Source: JAFEDN01 sp963818985 (GTDB lineage Bacteria; Pseudomonadota; Gammaproteobacteria; Coxiellales; Coxiellaceae). From it: a stretch of 64,000 nt of DNA. Made by a program: the position numbers and the translations under genes. Under the pieces are notes generated by a model. It worked only from the letters and a program-made list of their open reading frames with translations. It was not told the origin of the DNA and ran no database searches. Within the stretch, counting starts at the first letter, position 1; each line of letters opens with the position of its first letter. The stretch is taken from NCBI GenBank assembly GCA_963818985.1, contig CAWFUJ010000005.1:8636-72635 (forward strand), given 5' to 3'. Below, piece by piece: positions 53,314 through 63,232 of the stretch.

Positions 53314-54216
53314 ATGGCCATCATTAGCTTTCAACATATGATCTTGCTGCTCCAACAATATTGGGCCCAGCAAGATTGTGTGTTGTTACAACCTTTTGAT
53401 ATGGAAGTGGGCGCTGGGACTTTTCATCCGGGTACTTTTTTGCGAGCTATAGGGCCGGAACCTTGGCGGGCAGTCTTTGTTCAGCCCTCTCGACGACCTG
53501 CAGATGGCCGTTATGGGGATAATCCAAATCGAGTTCAGCATTATTACCAATTGCAGGTCATGCTCAAACCTTCCCCAGATAATATTCAAGAGCTTTATCT
53601 TAACTCCCTAAAATACTTGGGAGTTGATCCTTTAGAACATGATATTCGTTTTGTTGAGGATAATTGGGAATCACCAACCTTAGGTGCTTGGGGCTTAGGC
53701 TGGGAGGTTTGGCAAGATGGGATGGAAATCAGTCAATTCACTTACTTTCAACAAGTAGGCGGTTTAGATTGTCATCCTGTGAGTGGCGAGCTGACCTATG
53801 GTTTGGAACGTCTAGCTATGTTTTTACAAGGAGTGGATAATCTCTTTGATTTAATTTGGATGGAAAATCAATCCACCAAAATCACTTATGGAGATGTGTT
53901 TCATCAAAATGAAGTTGAAATGTCAACCTATAATTTTAAACAAGCCAATGTCGAACTACTTTTCAAGCAATTTGATAGTTATGAACAAGAAGCCGCACGC
54001 TTAATCATCGAACAATTACCCCTGGCTGCCTATGAAATGGTGCTAAAAGCTTCACATACCTTCAATTTATTAGATGCACGGCATGCGATTGCGGTAACCG
54101 AAAGACAGCGGTACATGTTGAGAATTAGAAAATTAGCTCAAGCCGTTGCAGAAGCATACCTTCAAATGCGTGAACGCTTAGGTTTTCCTTTATTGGAAAA
54201 AGTTGCCCATGGATAA
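53314..54216 (+). CDS. glyQ: Glycyl-tRNA synthetase alpha subunit
   Basis: Catalytic subunit of the bacterial alpha2beta2 glycyl-tRNA synthetase. The 300 residues are typical: FQHMILLLQQYWAQQDCVLLQPFDMEVGAGTFHPGTFLRAIGPEPW, VQPSRRPADGRYGDNPNRVQHYYQ, and the EDNWESPTLGAWGLGWEVW and GLERLAMFLQGV motifs. The stop overlaps glyS by 8 bases. Confidence 0.97.
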   Translation: MAIISFQHMILLLQQYWAQQDCVLLQPFDMEVGAGTFHPGTFLRAIGPEPWRAVFVQPSRRPADGRYGDNPNRVQHYYQLQVMLKPSPDNIQELYLNSLKYLGVDPLEHDIRFVEDNWESPTLGAWGLGWEVWQDGMEISQFTYFQQVGGLDCHPVSGELTYGLERLAMFLQGVDNLFDLIWMENQSTKITYGDVFHQNEVEMSTYNFKQANVELLFKQFDSYEQEAARLIIEQLPLAAYEMVLKASHTFNLLDARHAIAVTERQRYMLRIRKLAQAVAEAYLQMRERLGFPLLEKVAHG

Positions 54217-56299
54217 ACAAGATTTATTATTAGAAATCGGTTGTGAAGAACTGCCAACACATGCGGTAAAGTCGCTGGCAAACGAATTGTCTTCTCGTCT
54301 ACGTGGAGTTCTGGCATTAAATAAATTTACTACTGGGCCAGAGCAAGTGTTTGCCTCACCGCGACGGCTTGCAATTTTAATTAACGATGTAGACAGCCAA
54401 CAAGTTGCGCGAGTGATCGAGCGGCAAGGGCCTAACTCAAGCCAAGCCTACGATAGCAGCGGCCAACCTACGCAAGCGGCTTTAGGATTTGCCCGATCTT
54501 GCGGCGTTGAACTTTCCGCCATCACCATAAAAGATAATCGTTTATATTTTAAGGGCGAAAAACCAGGGCAAAAGACCATAGAAGTCTTGCCCGAGCTGGC
54601 GCGATCAGCCATTAGCCAAATGTCAATTACCCGCCCGATGCGTTGGGGAACCCACAGTGCGAGTTTCGCCCGGCCAGTCCATTGGATTATCCTTCTCTTT
54701 GGTAATGAAATTGTAAAAACTCAATTATTTGATATTGGTTCCAGTAATCAAACATTTGGCCATCGTTTCCATCATCCTGGTCCCCTCACCATCGATAGTC
54801 CAAAAGATTATGCCCGAATTTTACGCGACCAAGGTAAAGTGATTGCTAATTTTAAAGAACGTTTGGAAACAATTCGCCAAGCCATCATCGACACGACCCC
54901 GAAGGGGCAAACTGTCGAAATTGACCAAGAGCTGTTGGAGGAAGTGACGTCACTCGTAGAATGGCCGGTGCCTTTGATGGGTCATTTCAATCCAGAATTT
55001 TTAAAGATACCTGCGGAAGTGCTCATCACCTCGATGAAAATTAATCAAAAATATTTTCCGGTTCAAGATAGTAAAGGACAATTGCAGCCTGCTTTTATAT
55101 TAATTAGTAATATTCAAGGCAAAGATCCCAAATTAATTGTGCACGGTAATGAACGCGTCTTAAATGCGCGTCTTGCTGACGCCGCATTCTTCTTTAAAAA
55201 TGACTGCCAGCGAAGCTTGCAAAGCCGTCTACCAGATTTAGAACATGTTATTTTTCAAAAGCAACTGGGTAGTTTAGCCGATAAAACTAAGCGGATTGTC
55301 ACGCTTGCAACTTTTATTGCGGAGCAGATCGGCGCTGACGTAAGTATCACCAAACAAGCCGCTCAATTATCCAAATGCGATTTACTTTGTGAAATGGTCG
55401 GCGAATTTCCAACTTTACAAGGCGTGATGGGTTATTATTACGCTTTGAATGATGGTTTAAATGAATCTTGCGCTTTAGCTATCAAAGAACATTATTTCCC
55501 CAGGTTTTTCCGCGATAAAATTCCTAGCAGCATAGAAGGCTGTGCAGTTGCCTTAGCAGACCGTCTTGATACGTTAGTGGGAATTTTTGGAATTAATCAA
55601 GCTCCGACAGGAGATAAAGATCCATTTGCGCTGCGCCGAGCTGCAAATGGTATTTTACAAATGCTCATTGCCAAAGAGACCTCTGCACTTTCCACCGAAG
55701 AATTACTCCAGCTAGATTTAATGGAATTATTACGCAAAACTCAGCAAGCTTATACTATTCACTTACCCAATACTGCAGTCATTTCTCAAGTTTTTGACTT
55801 TACTATGATTCGACTAAAATCCATTTTGATGGAACACAATCCCGCCATTACCGTAGAACAATTTGATTCGGTGTTGGCTTTACAGATTAGTTGCCCTCGG
55901 GATTTTTTGCTTCGTCTCGATGCGGTAATAGAATTCCAAAAACTATCTGAAGCCAGCGCTTTATCTGCCGCCAACAAACGTGTGGCCAATATATTAAAAA
56001 AACAAGCTACTGGATTTGAGGCGACAAAACTTAATGAAAGTTTATTTGAACATAACGAGGAACGTGAACTTGCTCAAGCGCTAAATGCCCAAACTATTTT
56101 AGTTGCTCAATTGGTTAAACAAAGAAAATATACCGAAGCACTTAGCCAATTATCCGTTTTAAAAATGCCTATCGATGCTTTTTTTGATAAAGTCATGGTC
56201 ATGGTAGAAGACCCCGCTAAACGCCATAATCGTCTTACACTTTTAACTTCTCTTCATCGTTTACTAATTCAAGTTGCAGATATTTCTCTACTAAGCTGA
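54209..56299 (+). CDS. glyS: Glycyl-tRNA synthetase beta subunit
   Basis: tRNA-binding subunit; I start at 54209 (MDKQDLLLEIGCEELP), giving 696 residues, the normal size. Seen in order are FASPRRLAILI, RQGPNSSQAYD, TRPMRWG, FARPVHWIILLFGNE, the HD-like region with ALADRLDTLVGIFGINQAPTGDKDPFALRRAANGI, and the C-terminal DFLLRLDAVIEF and anticodon-binding end. The final 65 bases overlap, tail to tail, the opposite-strand gene ending at 56235. Confidence 0.96.
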   Translation: MDKQDLLLEIGCEELPTHAVKSLANELSSRLRGVLALNKFTTGPEQVFASPRRLAILINDVDSQQVARVIERQGPNSSQAYDSSGQPTQAALGFARSCGVELSAITIKDNRLYFKGEKPGQKTIEVLPELARSAISQMSITRPMRWGTHSASFARPVHWIILLFGNEIVKTQLFDIGSSNQTFGHRFHHPGPLTIDSPKDYARILRDQGKVIANFKERLETIRQAIIDTTPKGQTVEIDQELLEEVTSLVEWPVPLMGHFNPEFLKIPAEVLITSMKINQKYFPVQDSKGQLQPAFILISNIQGKDPKLIVHGNERVLNARLADAAFFFKNDCQRSLQSRLPDLEHVIFQKQLGSLADKTKRIVTLATFIAEQIGADVSITKQAAQLSKCDLLCEMVGEFPTLQGVMGYYYALNDGLNESCALAIKEHYFPRFFRDKIPSSIEGCAVALADRLDTLVGIFGINQAPTGDKDPFALRRAANGILQMLIAKETSALSTEELLQLDLMELLRKTQQAYTIHLPNTAVISQVFDFTMIRLKSILMEHNPAITVEQFDSVLALQISCPRDFLLRLDAVIEFQKLSEASALSAANKRVANILKKQATGFEATKLNESLFEHNEERELAQALNAQTILVAQLVKQRKYTEALSQLSVLKMPIDAFFDKVMVMVEDPAKRHNRLTLLTSLHRLLIQVADISLLS

Positions 56300-57431
56300 T
56301 CTGAAAAGCATTTAAAGGCATCGCTGATGCGCCTGCTGGCATCGATTGAAAAGAGCTAGGAATATTTTTATAGAATAATGGGTTTTTAGAATATAATTCT
56401 TTAAACTCTTTATTTATATCTTGATCGCTAATTTGCAAATTCATTTTTGATAACACAGTTGGTAAAGCAGCAAATAGATAAGAACCAAGTCCTTCAATAA
56501 TAGGCTGTATATCAGAAAAATTAGTGACGGCAGATCCTACCACTTCGAATTTAATATCAATTCCTTTTTCTCTCAGAACTAAACTAATGACTGCATCTTG
56601 ATATTTTGTATAAGGTTGATTTGAAATAAAAAGTATTGTTCGTATATCAGGATGTCTTTTTAGCCATTTAATTAGCTCAAGTATAGTTGTTTCAGTTGTC
56701 GGGCGAGCCAGCTCCCTAGCGGGTGTGTTTATAACATAGGTAGCTAATTTTCTTTTAGACAAAGAAGAAGCTTCATATTCGCTTTGTATTAAATGGGTTT
56801 CTGTTAAACGTTTCCAATCACTCACTCCATATTTTTTTGCAATCAATAGAAGCTCTTCTTCTGAAGCATCTACATTTAAGGTAGCAAAACGTTCGCCTGA
56901 AAGTAAGATAATCGTATCAGCCGTGAATCCATTATTAAATAAAAATTCAAGATATTGCATTCTATTAGCCATTTTTGGTTTTGTTGCTCCTAAAATGCAG
57001 ACTGCATCTGCTCGTCTCATAGAAGGTGCAATAGCATAAACAAAACCTAATGTTTTTAAATCGCTGATAATTTTTTCTTTATCTTTGCTCATCCACTCAA
57101 TAGGTTTTACTTGCCAACGTTCTTGTGAGCCGGATCTTAAGGTAAATTTTTCTTGCGTCTTTCTTACTAAGTCTAATAAATCACTCTCTAATTCATTCGC
57201 ATTATTTCTTCGTGGATATTTATCATTGATTCCCTGATTAGGAGGAATAATAGCTGATTTTTGCAATAAGTCGATGAAAGATTCTTGTTGATTTAAACTT
57301 GTCAATCCATAATAGCTGATGACATCACGGATAGAGTATTTTTCACTCGAATTCAAGCAATAAGAGGCAGATACTGAACAGACGGCCAGAGAGGTTAAAG
57401 CAATAGATACCTTTATACTCCGATTCCCCAT
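56235..57431 (-). CDS. Exported protein with DUF218/YdcF-like domain
   Basis: A 398-residue protein. The N-terminus is a probable signal peptide or anchor (VSIALTSLAVCSVSASYCL). The middle resembles DUF218 (ElyC/SanA/YdcF) proteins: ADAVCILGATKPKMANRMQYLEFLFNNGF, then DTIILLSGER, a TTETTILELIKWLKRHP motif and TILFISNQPYTKYQDAV. The match is partial and from memory. The C-terminal 100 residues are helical and unassigned. It overlaps the end of glyS on the opposite strand by 65 bases. Confidence 0.6.
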   Translation of the reverse strand: MGNRSIKVSIALTSLAVCSVSASYCLNSSEKYSIRDVISYYGLTSLNQQESFIDLLQKSAIIPPNQGINDKYPRRNNANELESDLLDLVRKTQEKFTLRSGSQERWQVKPIEWMSKDKEKIISDLKTLGFVYAIAPSMRRADAVCILGATKPKMANRMQYLEFLFNNGFTADTIILLSGERFATLNVDASEEELLLIAKKYGVSDWKRLTETHLIQSEYEASSLSKRKLATYVINTPARELARPTTETTILELIKWLKRHPDIRTILFISNQPYTKYQDAVISLVLREKGIDIKFEVVGSAVTNFSDIQPIIEGLGSYLFAALPTVLSKMNLQISDQDINKEFKELYSKNPLFYKNIPSSFQSMPAGASAMPLNAFQISLVEKYLQLELVNDEEKLKV

Positions 57432-57567
57432 TTTCTCTCTACCTTAGATTGTTTCAATCTACACCGTTCATTAAAACGAGGGTTTAATCGAGCCCTATGA
57501 TCTTATTTTCGGATATTAAAAATCCATTAATTTTAATATACTGGTTTTCGTTATCAAATGCCAGCAA

Positions 57568-58641
57568 TTATAAACACAATGACTTCAAGAAATTATCAAC
57601 ACGCAGCAGTTGAATTCCATCGCTTGAGATTTCATGTCGGCAGTTTTTAACGATTTGTAAAGCTGGTCGATTATATTTTTTATGAAATTTAATTAATGAA
57701 GGCGCTATAGAATGATTAGAAGTTTTTACTTCAATCATTTGCTCTATTTGGTCATTGTCAATTAATGCGAAATCAATTTCTTCGCCGTCTTTATTTCGTA
57801 AATAATGCAATTGATGATCTTGAGCTTGATAATCGTATTTTCCATATATATGCTTTAACAGACAAACTGCGACTAAATTTTCTAATTGTGGACCCTCACC
57901 GTTCGCAACTAAACCGGTATCAAAAAAATAAATTTTTGGTTCTTTCAATAGACTTCTAGCAATATTTTTTGAAAAAGGTGTTACTTGGAACACAACATAT
58001 AAAGCTTCTAAAATTTGAATATATTTTTTGACGGTAGACGCCGAAACGCCAACATCTTCCGCTAATGATTCCCATGATATCGGAGAACCAACCCGATGGC
58101 GCAACAATTTAAAAATTAATTGTAACGCTTTAATATTCTGAATTTGATTGAACTCAAAAATATCGGTACTCAATAAGCCATGCAGATATTGTAAACGCCA
58201 TCGCTCTGCATCTATATCACTGTCGGCTAAATAAGGTTCCGGAAAGCCGCTGCGCTTTAATAATTTATCGATATCCGTAGAAACATGAAGCTGGGTTAAT
58301 TCTGCCGGCGAAAATGGTAGTAAGCGATGACGAAAGTAGCGTCCCACCAATGAATCGCCAATGTGATTAAATATATCTAAACGCGCACTACCAGTTACCA
58401 AAATTCGCATAGACATTGGCCTAGTGTCATACAATCCTTTCAGATAATTTTTCCACTGCAACATCTTATGCAGTTCATCCAAAACTAACAATTCAATTGT
58501 TGGCAGCCAATTTTGAGTTTCTATGATTTTTCGATCAGAAATCTGATCGTAATTTAGATAAAGGCTATTGGAAAATTGCTGAGCAATGTGTTTAGCGACC
58601 CAGGTTTTACCTGCTTGGCGAGGACCTACCAAAATCACCAT
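57568..58641 (-). CDS. AAA-type ATPase with DUF4143 domain, start codon region altered
   Basis: A 357-residue frame beginning directly at the Walker strand (MVILVGPRQAGKTWVAKHIA). It has Walker B ELLVLDELHKML, ILVTGSARLDI, a winged helix (ISWESLAEDVGVSASTVKKYIQILEALYVV) and the nuclease-like end (RNKDGEEIDFALI, MIEVKTSN). Upstream codons in the same frame read YERIHIPAIIKDLNKK, the usual N-terminus of this family, but no ATG, GTG or TTG begins them; a TAG and then a 62-bp palindrome lie just ahead. The protein may start late and be impaired. Confidence 0.82.
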   Translation of the reverse strand: MVILVGPRQAGKTWVAKHIAQQFSNSLYLNYDQISDRKIIETQNWLPTIELLVLDELHKMLQWKNYLKGLYDTRPMSMRILVTGSARLDIFNHIGDSLVGRYFRHRLLPFSPAELTQLHVSTDIDKLLKRSGFPEPYLADSDIDAERWRLQYLHGLLSTDIFEFNQIQNIKALQLIFKLLRHRVGSPISWESLAEDVGVSASTVKKYIQILEALYVVFQVTPFSKNIARSLLKEPKIYFFDTGLVANGEGPQLENLVAVCLLKHIYGKYDYQAQDHQLHYLRNKDGEEIDFALIDNDQIEQMIEVKTSNHSIAPSLIKFHKKYNRPALQIVKNCRHEISSDGIQLLRVDNFLKSLCL

Positions 58642-58691
58642 CTTTTTATTTAAGTCTTTGATAATAGCTGGGATATGTATTCTCTCATATT

Positions 58692-58753
58692 GACTATTCT
58701 AAACTATATTTCAGAAAAGTCAAGACTTTTCTGAAATCCAGTTCAGAATAGTC
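58692..58753. repeat. 62-bp near-perfect palindrome upstream of the ATPase
   Basis: Arms at 58692-58721 and 58724-58753 are 30 bp each with a 2-base centre and differ at about three positions. Each arm contains GACTATTCT..AACT and TTTCAGAAAAGTC. It abuts the coding frame of the ATPase. It could be an operator, a mobile palindromic element or an insertion scar. Confidence 0.8.
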
Positions 58754-58981
58754 GGAACCTCTTTAATGGAACAGCTATGCTGCTTTCTGTAAGCATTCGA
58801 TTGAAAAGGTAAGCATTTCTGCTATTATTGACCTGTCAGGTTAATTTTGCGACATTGCCACAAAAAATCTGGAAGTCAGGAAAGCTCAAGCTCACCTGTT
58901 TTATCTCAATAGTTTTATTGACTAATTTTCATTCCAAGATGTGATTTTAAATTATAACTAGCACCGTTGGTTGGCTGTTAA

Positions 58982-59282
58982 TCATTTCGTTTTATAGCCG
59001 ACCTCCTTTTGGTGTCTAAAAGCTAGTACATACAATGAATCGGTTGTTACATCATAACGATAAAGCGCTATATAACCCGACTCTCCAAAAGGGATGATTA
59101 ATTCTCGCAATTCTGGCAGGTCGTCAAGTGGCCTCCCTTTTGCCGGCTCTGCTTGTAAAAGATTCAACGAATGCTTGATGGCTTCCGCGGCACGTTCGCT
59201 CTAGCGGATTTTTCTCTAGCAAAAAAAGTCGGCAGCGTTCTAACCCTTGTATTGCGTCTGCCGTAATGATTATTTGTGGCAT
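58982..59282 (-). pseudogene. RelE/ParE-family toxin with a one-base frameshift
   Basis: Reading from ATG at 59282 gives MPQIIITADAIQGLERCRLFLLEKNPLER and then leaves the family pattern. The rest continues one base over as AEAIKHSLNLLQAEPAKGRPLDDLPELRELIIPFGESGYIALYRYD and VLAFRHQKEVGYK. The whole is 301 bases, three times 100 plus one, fitting one inserted base near 59200. The ATG overlaps the antitoxin stop by 13-14 bases, the usual coupling. Either a dead toxin or a sequence error. Confidence 0.78.
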
Positions 59283-59572
59283 TTTGGAGACTTTTTTACT
59301 TTACCTGTGCCCCAAGTATCTAGCCAGTCACATACTTCTTGATGGGTAAGATGGAGTCCTGTTTCTTGGAAATTTTTCCAAGACAATAAAGCTTCTTGCT
59401 TAAATTCTTCTCGTGCTTCTTCACGTTCTACGTATTCACGGATGGCTTCTCGCATAATCCAGTGTGGGGACCGGTGCTTACTTTCACTCAAACGGTCTAA
59501 ACGTTCTTTAATATCCGAGTCAAGTTTAACAACTTTTGTAATCGTATGATGATGGGCTGACATAAAACTCAC
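59270..59572 (-). CDS. Ribbon-helix-helix antitoxin (CopG/ParD-like)
   Basis: A 100-residue DNA-binding antitoxin. The RHH domain is residues about 10-50 (TITKVVKLDSDIKERLDRLSESKHRSPHWIMREAIREYVEREE), followed by a toxin-binding helix (EALLSWKNFQETGLHLTHQEVCDWLDTWG). It is first in the operon and overlaps the toxin. GGTGAG precedes the ATG. It appears intact while the toxin is not, the safe outcome of module decay. Confidence 0.88.
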   Translation of the reverse strand: MSFMSAHHHTITKVVKLDSDIKERLDRLSESKHRSPHWIMREAIREYVEREEAREEFKQEALLSWKNFQETGLHLTHQEVCDWLDTWGTGKVKKSPKCHK

Positions 59573-59856
59573 CTTAACACAGTTTGATATTACTAAGTAT
59601 TACCTACTATTACCAAATTGTCAAGATTGATACAAAGTATTCCCGTCAGGGAGAAAATTAGGGAAAGGGGAGGGGACATCTTCAACAACAGTAAGTTCTC
59701 ACCCTCAACCAATTAAAGCTTAGGCTAATTACTCTGAGCGCTACCGTTATTATTGTATCGCAGCCAAGAAAAATTAATGCTAGAAAATATTCTTTGTCGG
59801 CCAGTGAAAGATTTTTTACTTAATCTTGTTCCCAACAACCCACTTCCTAGTTAATT
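59573..59856. other. Gene-poor interval upstream of the antitoxin
   Basis: This stretch should hold the antitoxin promoter and contains a half-copy of a GTCAGGGAGA-type palindrome near 59645-59677. A minus-strand frame (about 59800-59710) reads KKSFTGRQRIFSSINFSWLRYNN before a stop and might be a gene remnant, but I cannot assign it. Otherwise nothing recognisable. Confidence 0.35.
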
Positions 59857-60018
59857 TCATCTTAACTGCTTTACAAAAAAATTAAATTTCTCTTTAATTG
59901 TGGGTAATTGTTCTAACCATGGGAAATGACCAGCATTTTCAACTTTTTCTATGTGAATATTTTTTCTTGAGAAACGTGAGTCTTTTTCAAATAAGGTAAT
60001 TGGGGTAATGCAGTCATC
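59857..60018 (-). pseudogene. Alpha/beta-hydrolase C-terminal fragment
   Basis: About 53 codons encode DDCITPITLFEKDSRFSRKN and VENAGHFPWLEQLPTIKEKF before a TGA at 59857. The pattern D-x-ITP followed by GHFPWLEQ is the usual end of proline-iminopeptidase-like hydrolases, with the catalytic Asp region and His. The remainder of the gene is missing; a CCCTCTCCC palindrome lies at the break, suggesting that rearrangement at the repeat removed the front. Confidence 0.7.
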
Positions 60019-60021
60019 GCG

Positions 60022-60043
60022 CCCTCTCCCGGATGGGAGAGGG
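60022..60043. repeat. CCCTCTCCC palindrome at the hydrolase break
   Basis: CCCTCTCCC and GGGAGAGGG pair perfectly around GGAT. It separates purE from the hydrolase fragment. Confidence 0.75.
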
Positions 60044-60047
60044 GAAT

Positions 60048-60568
60048 TTACACTAGGCTTTGTAATTGTTTTTGCAAAGCTTCGTCGGCGTTTTTAAGCG
60101 CGATTTTTTTTGCTTGGCGCATAGTTGCCAGTTTTTGTAATAATGTCTCGTCTTGGATCGCAAGAATTTGCGCAGCTAAAATCGCGGCATTTTTGGCGCC
60201 GGTTGATCCAATTGCCACACAAGCGACCGGGGTGTCTGCCGGCATCTGCACTGTTGCTAATAGGGCATCTAAACCTTGCAAACTGCCTGAGGCTATTGGC
60301 ACACCAATTACCGGTCGCGAACTATTAGCCGCGACCGCGCCAGCAGATGGGCGGCTAAACCAGCCGCTGCAATAAATACCGCGCAGCCTCGCTGTTCAGC
60401 TGATTGCACATAAGCGGCAGTCTCAGTAGGTGTTCGATGCGCAGACAAGATATGCGCTTCAAAGCAAACACCCAACTCGCGAAAAATCTGAAAACTATGC
60501 TCCATGGTCGTTAAATCACTATCAGATCCCATTAAAACAGCAACAAATACTTTAGAACTATTCTTCAT
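60048..60568 (-). pseudogene. purE: N5-CAIR mutase, frameshifted as written
   Basis: Purine biosynthesis enzyme. From ATG at 60568 (AAGGAG upstream) the frame gives VAVLMGSDSDLTTMEHSFQIFRELGV, AHILSAHRTPTETAAYV and FIAAAGLAAHL, with the active-site GSDSD and SAHRTP intact. The remaining half continues in another frame as AGAVAANS and RPVIGVPIASGSLQGLDALLATVQMPADTPVACVAIG. One base inserted near 60350 rejoins them. purK is not adjacent. It is a single lesion of the kind expected from either mutation or an indel error. Confidence 0.85.
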
Positions 60569-60642
60569 TTGATTCTCCTTCAGGATAAGCAATACTATAT
60601 CCACAATTTTTTTGCGGGCAAATTTTTTCACGGCCGCGTTTT

Positions 60643-62829
60643 TTAGCCTACTTTTACAGTCAGTATTGGCCAGCGACATTTAGGACATACTTCTGCGATG
60701 GGCTCGTTCCATAGGGCATATTTGCATTGAGGGTAACGGGAACAGGAAAAAAAGATTTTTCCTCGCCGCGACTTGCGTTGCAAAATCATGCCTTATGGCA
60801 CTCTGGACATTCCAACTTGGTATCTTTAGGCTTTTCTAACGGTTCCAGAAAATGACAGTTAGGGTAATTACTACAGCCGATAAATTTTCCATACGGTCCT
60901 TGCTTGACCAATAAATCATTACCACACTGCGGACATTTGCGATCAATTACCAGTGCCGGTGCTGCGCTTTCTTCTTCCAGATTACGCGTGTATTTACATT
61001 CAGGATAATGACTACAGCCGATAAATCTTCCTCGTTTACCTAACCGGATGACCAATGGATGCCCGCAAGCAGGACATTTTTCTTCGGGCTTTTCTTGAGT
61101 TACATCACTGCGTTTAACAGTTTCTTGAGTTTCATCCACCAGTTTTTTAAAGGGCTTCCAAAAAGCTTCTAACACCGGCACCCAGATTTTATCTCCACGA
61201 GCAATATCATCTAATTCATCTTCCAATTTAGCAGTGAAATCATAATCGACATAACGAGTAAAATAGTTTGTTAAAAATCGGTTGACTATTCGTCCTACAT
61301 CGGTAGGCATAAAACGTTTATTATCTAATGTGACATATTCGCGATTTTTCAAAGTGGCGATAATACTGGCATAGGTGGAAGGGCGACCAATATCTTGCTC
61401 TTCTAACCCTTTCACTAAAGTGGCTTCAGTATAACGAGGTGGCGGTTCAGTAAAATGCTGCTCGCCCGCAATTTCTTCAACGTGACCCATTGTTTTTCTT
61501 TCAATGGCGGCAACATTTTATTCGCTTCATCCTCGTCTTTTTTCTTGTCATCCAATCCTTCTTGATAAACATTAATAAATCCTGGATCTGCGATCATGGA
61601 ACCATTCGCACGGAAAATACCTTGTTTGCGCAGATAAATCCACTGCCACGGTGTCAATGGTGGCATCAATCATTTGAGAAGCCACAGTTCTTTTCCAAAT
61701 CAAAGTATATAATTTCAATTGCTCGGTAGTTCTGATTGCAATTGCTCCGGTTCTCGGCGGATGCCGTGGGACGAATGGCTTCATGCGCTTCTTGCGCGTT
61801 TTTCGATTTTGATTTGTAGACCCGAGGCTGTTCAGGAACTTGATCAGCACCATAACGCTGTGCAATATATTCGCGAATCTCAGTCAACGCTTCGAGCGGC
61901 CAAGATACCGAATCCGTACGCATATAGGTGATAAACCCAGCCTTCCGTATCAATCTCATACAGTTGTTGAGCCACTTGCATGGTGCGTTGCGCCGTAAAT
62001 CCCAATTTACGTGCGGCTTCTTGTTGCATCGTTGAAGTGATAAAAGGCGGCGCGGGATGACGTTTACGGGCTTTTTTACTGACTTTGATGACTTGTAAGC
62101 TGGCCCTCTGCTAATTGAGTGAGTTCTGTCGTAACCTGAGCAGATTTTTCAGCATCTGTTAATCGTAAATTGTTCTATTTTTTCGCCTTGATATTCAATC
62201 AAGCGAGCCATGAAGGGTTGATCTTGTTCTTGCAAATGCGCGTGAATGGTCCAGTATTCTTGACTAATGAATTTTTCGATTTCTTCTTCACGCTCGACAA
62301 TCATTCGTAACGCCGGGCTTTGCACTCGCCCTGCCGAAAAACCTGGCCGAATTTTTCGCCATAAAACGGTGATAACTTAAATCCCACTAAATAATCTAAT
62401 GCTCGCCGTGCTTGCTGTGCATTCACTAAATCCAATGAAATCTCTCGTGGATGGGCGATGGCATTTTTGATGGCTGACTGAGTGATTTCATGAAACACGA
62501 CTCGTGAAACAGGCTTATCGCCGATGACTCCACGCTCTTGCAACAAAGATAAAACGTGCCAAGCAATGGCTTCGCCTTCACGATCCGGGTCAGGGGCAGA
62601 TAAACGCCTTCGCTGTTTTTCACGGCTTTAGCAATGGCGTCCACATGTTTTTATTTCGATCGATCTGATATTTCATGGCGAAATTGTCATCAGGATCGAC
62701 CGCACCTTCTTTGGGTAGTAAATCACGCACATGGCCATAAGAGGCCATGACCTTAAAGTGTTTACCTAGATATTTTTCGATGGTTTTTGCCTTGGCAGGA
62801 GATTCAACCACCACAACGTACTGCGCCAT
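60643..62829 (-). pseudogene. topA: DNA topoisomerase I with many frameshifts
   Basis: Recognisable from ATG at 62829 (MAQYVVVVESPAKAKTIEKYLG) to TAA at 60643, about 729 codons. TOPRIM pieces, ARRALDYLVGFKLSP, the active-site tyrosine region GFITYMRTDS, IGRPSTYASIIATLKNREYV and three to four zinc-ribbon repeats (CPACGHPLV, CSHYPECKY, CPQCGNDLL) are all present, but spread over three frames with roughly ten shifts. Near 60785 restoring one G (AAGGC to AAGGGC) recovers the last zinc ribbon. TopA is normally indispensable, so the density argues for a poor-quality stretch, though true decay cannot be excluded. Confidence 0.88.
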
Positions 62830-63221
62830 ATTTCCATCGTGATTAATGATCACGAAACTATCTGTCTCTGCCATTAATAGTTCCATGCGCTCTAAAGCCT
62901 CTTGGCCTTCAGGCCGGCGAGACAACATAATACGGGTAATTCCTTCAATAACGGGAAAATCAATATCTTTAACTTGTAATTGCATGGCATGATGAATAAT
63001 TCGTTCTCGTAATGCGGCATCAAGAATACCTTGCTGTTCTAAAGTAATAAAAATCGTCGGCAAGGCAAGGATAAGGATTCGCATTCTTCTTCCGAAAAAA
63101 TTCGAACGGAATTTCCCTCTGGCGAATGTCAACCATCGACCGCAGGTTCGGTTAAACCAACCAACCATTGGGTGGCCTCTTGAATCATTTGTAGTAATAA
63201 CAAAGCTTCTTTTTTCTTCAT
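62830..63221 (-). pseudogene. smg: Smg family protein (DUF494), interrupted
   Basis: From ATG at 63221 the first frame reads KKKEALLLLQMIQEATQWLVGLTEPAVDG then a TGA, continues HSPEGNSVRIFSEEECESLSLPC, and shifts near 63050 into LEQQGILDAALRERIIHHAMQL and ERMELLMAE. No stop separates this last frame from topA, so smg runs into the topA start. Gene order dprA-smg-topA is the standard one. At least one nonsense change and one or two indels are needed to explain it. Confidence 0.8.
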
Positions 63222-63232
63222 TAACTTTATTC

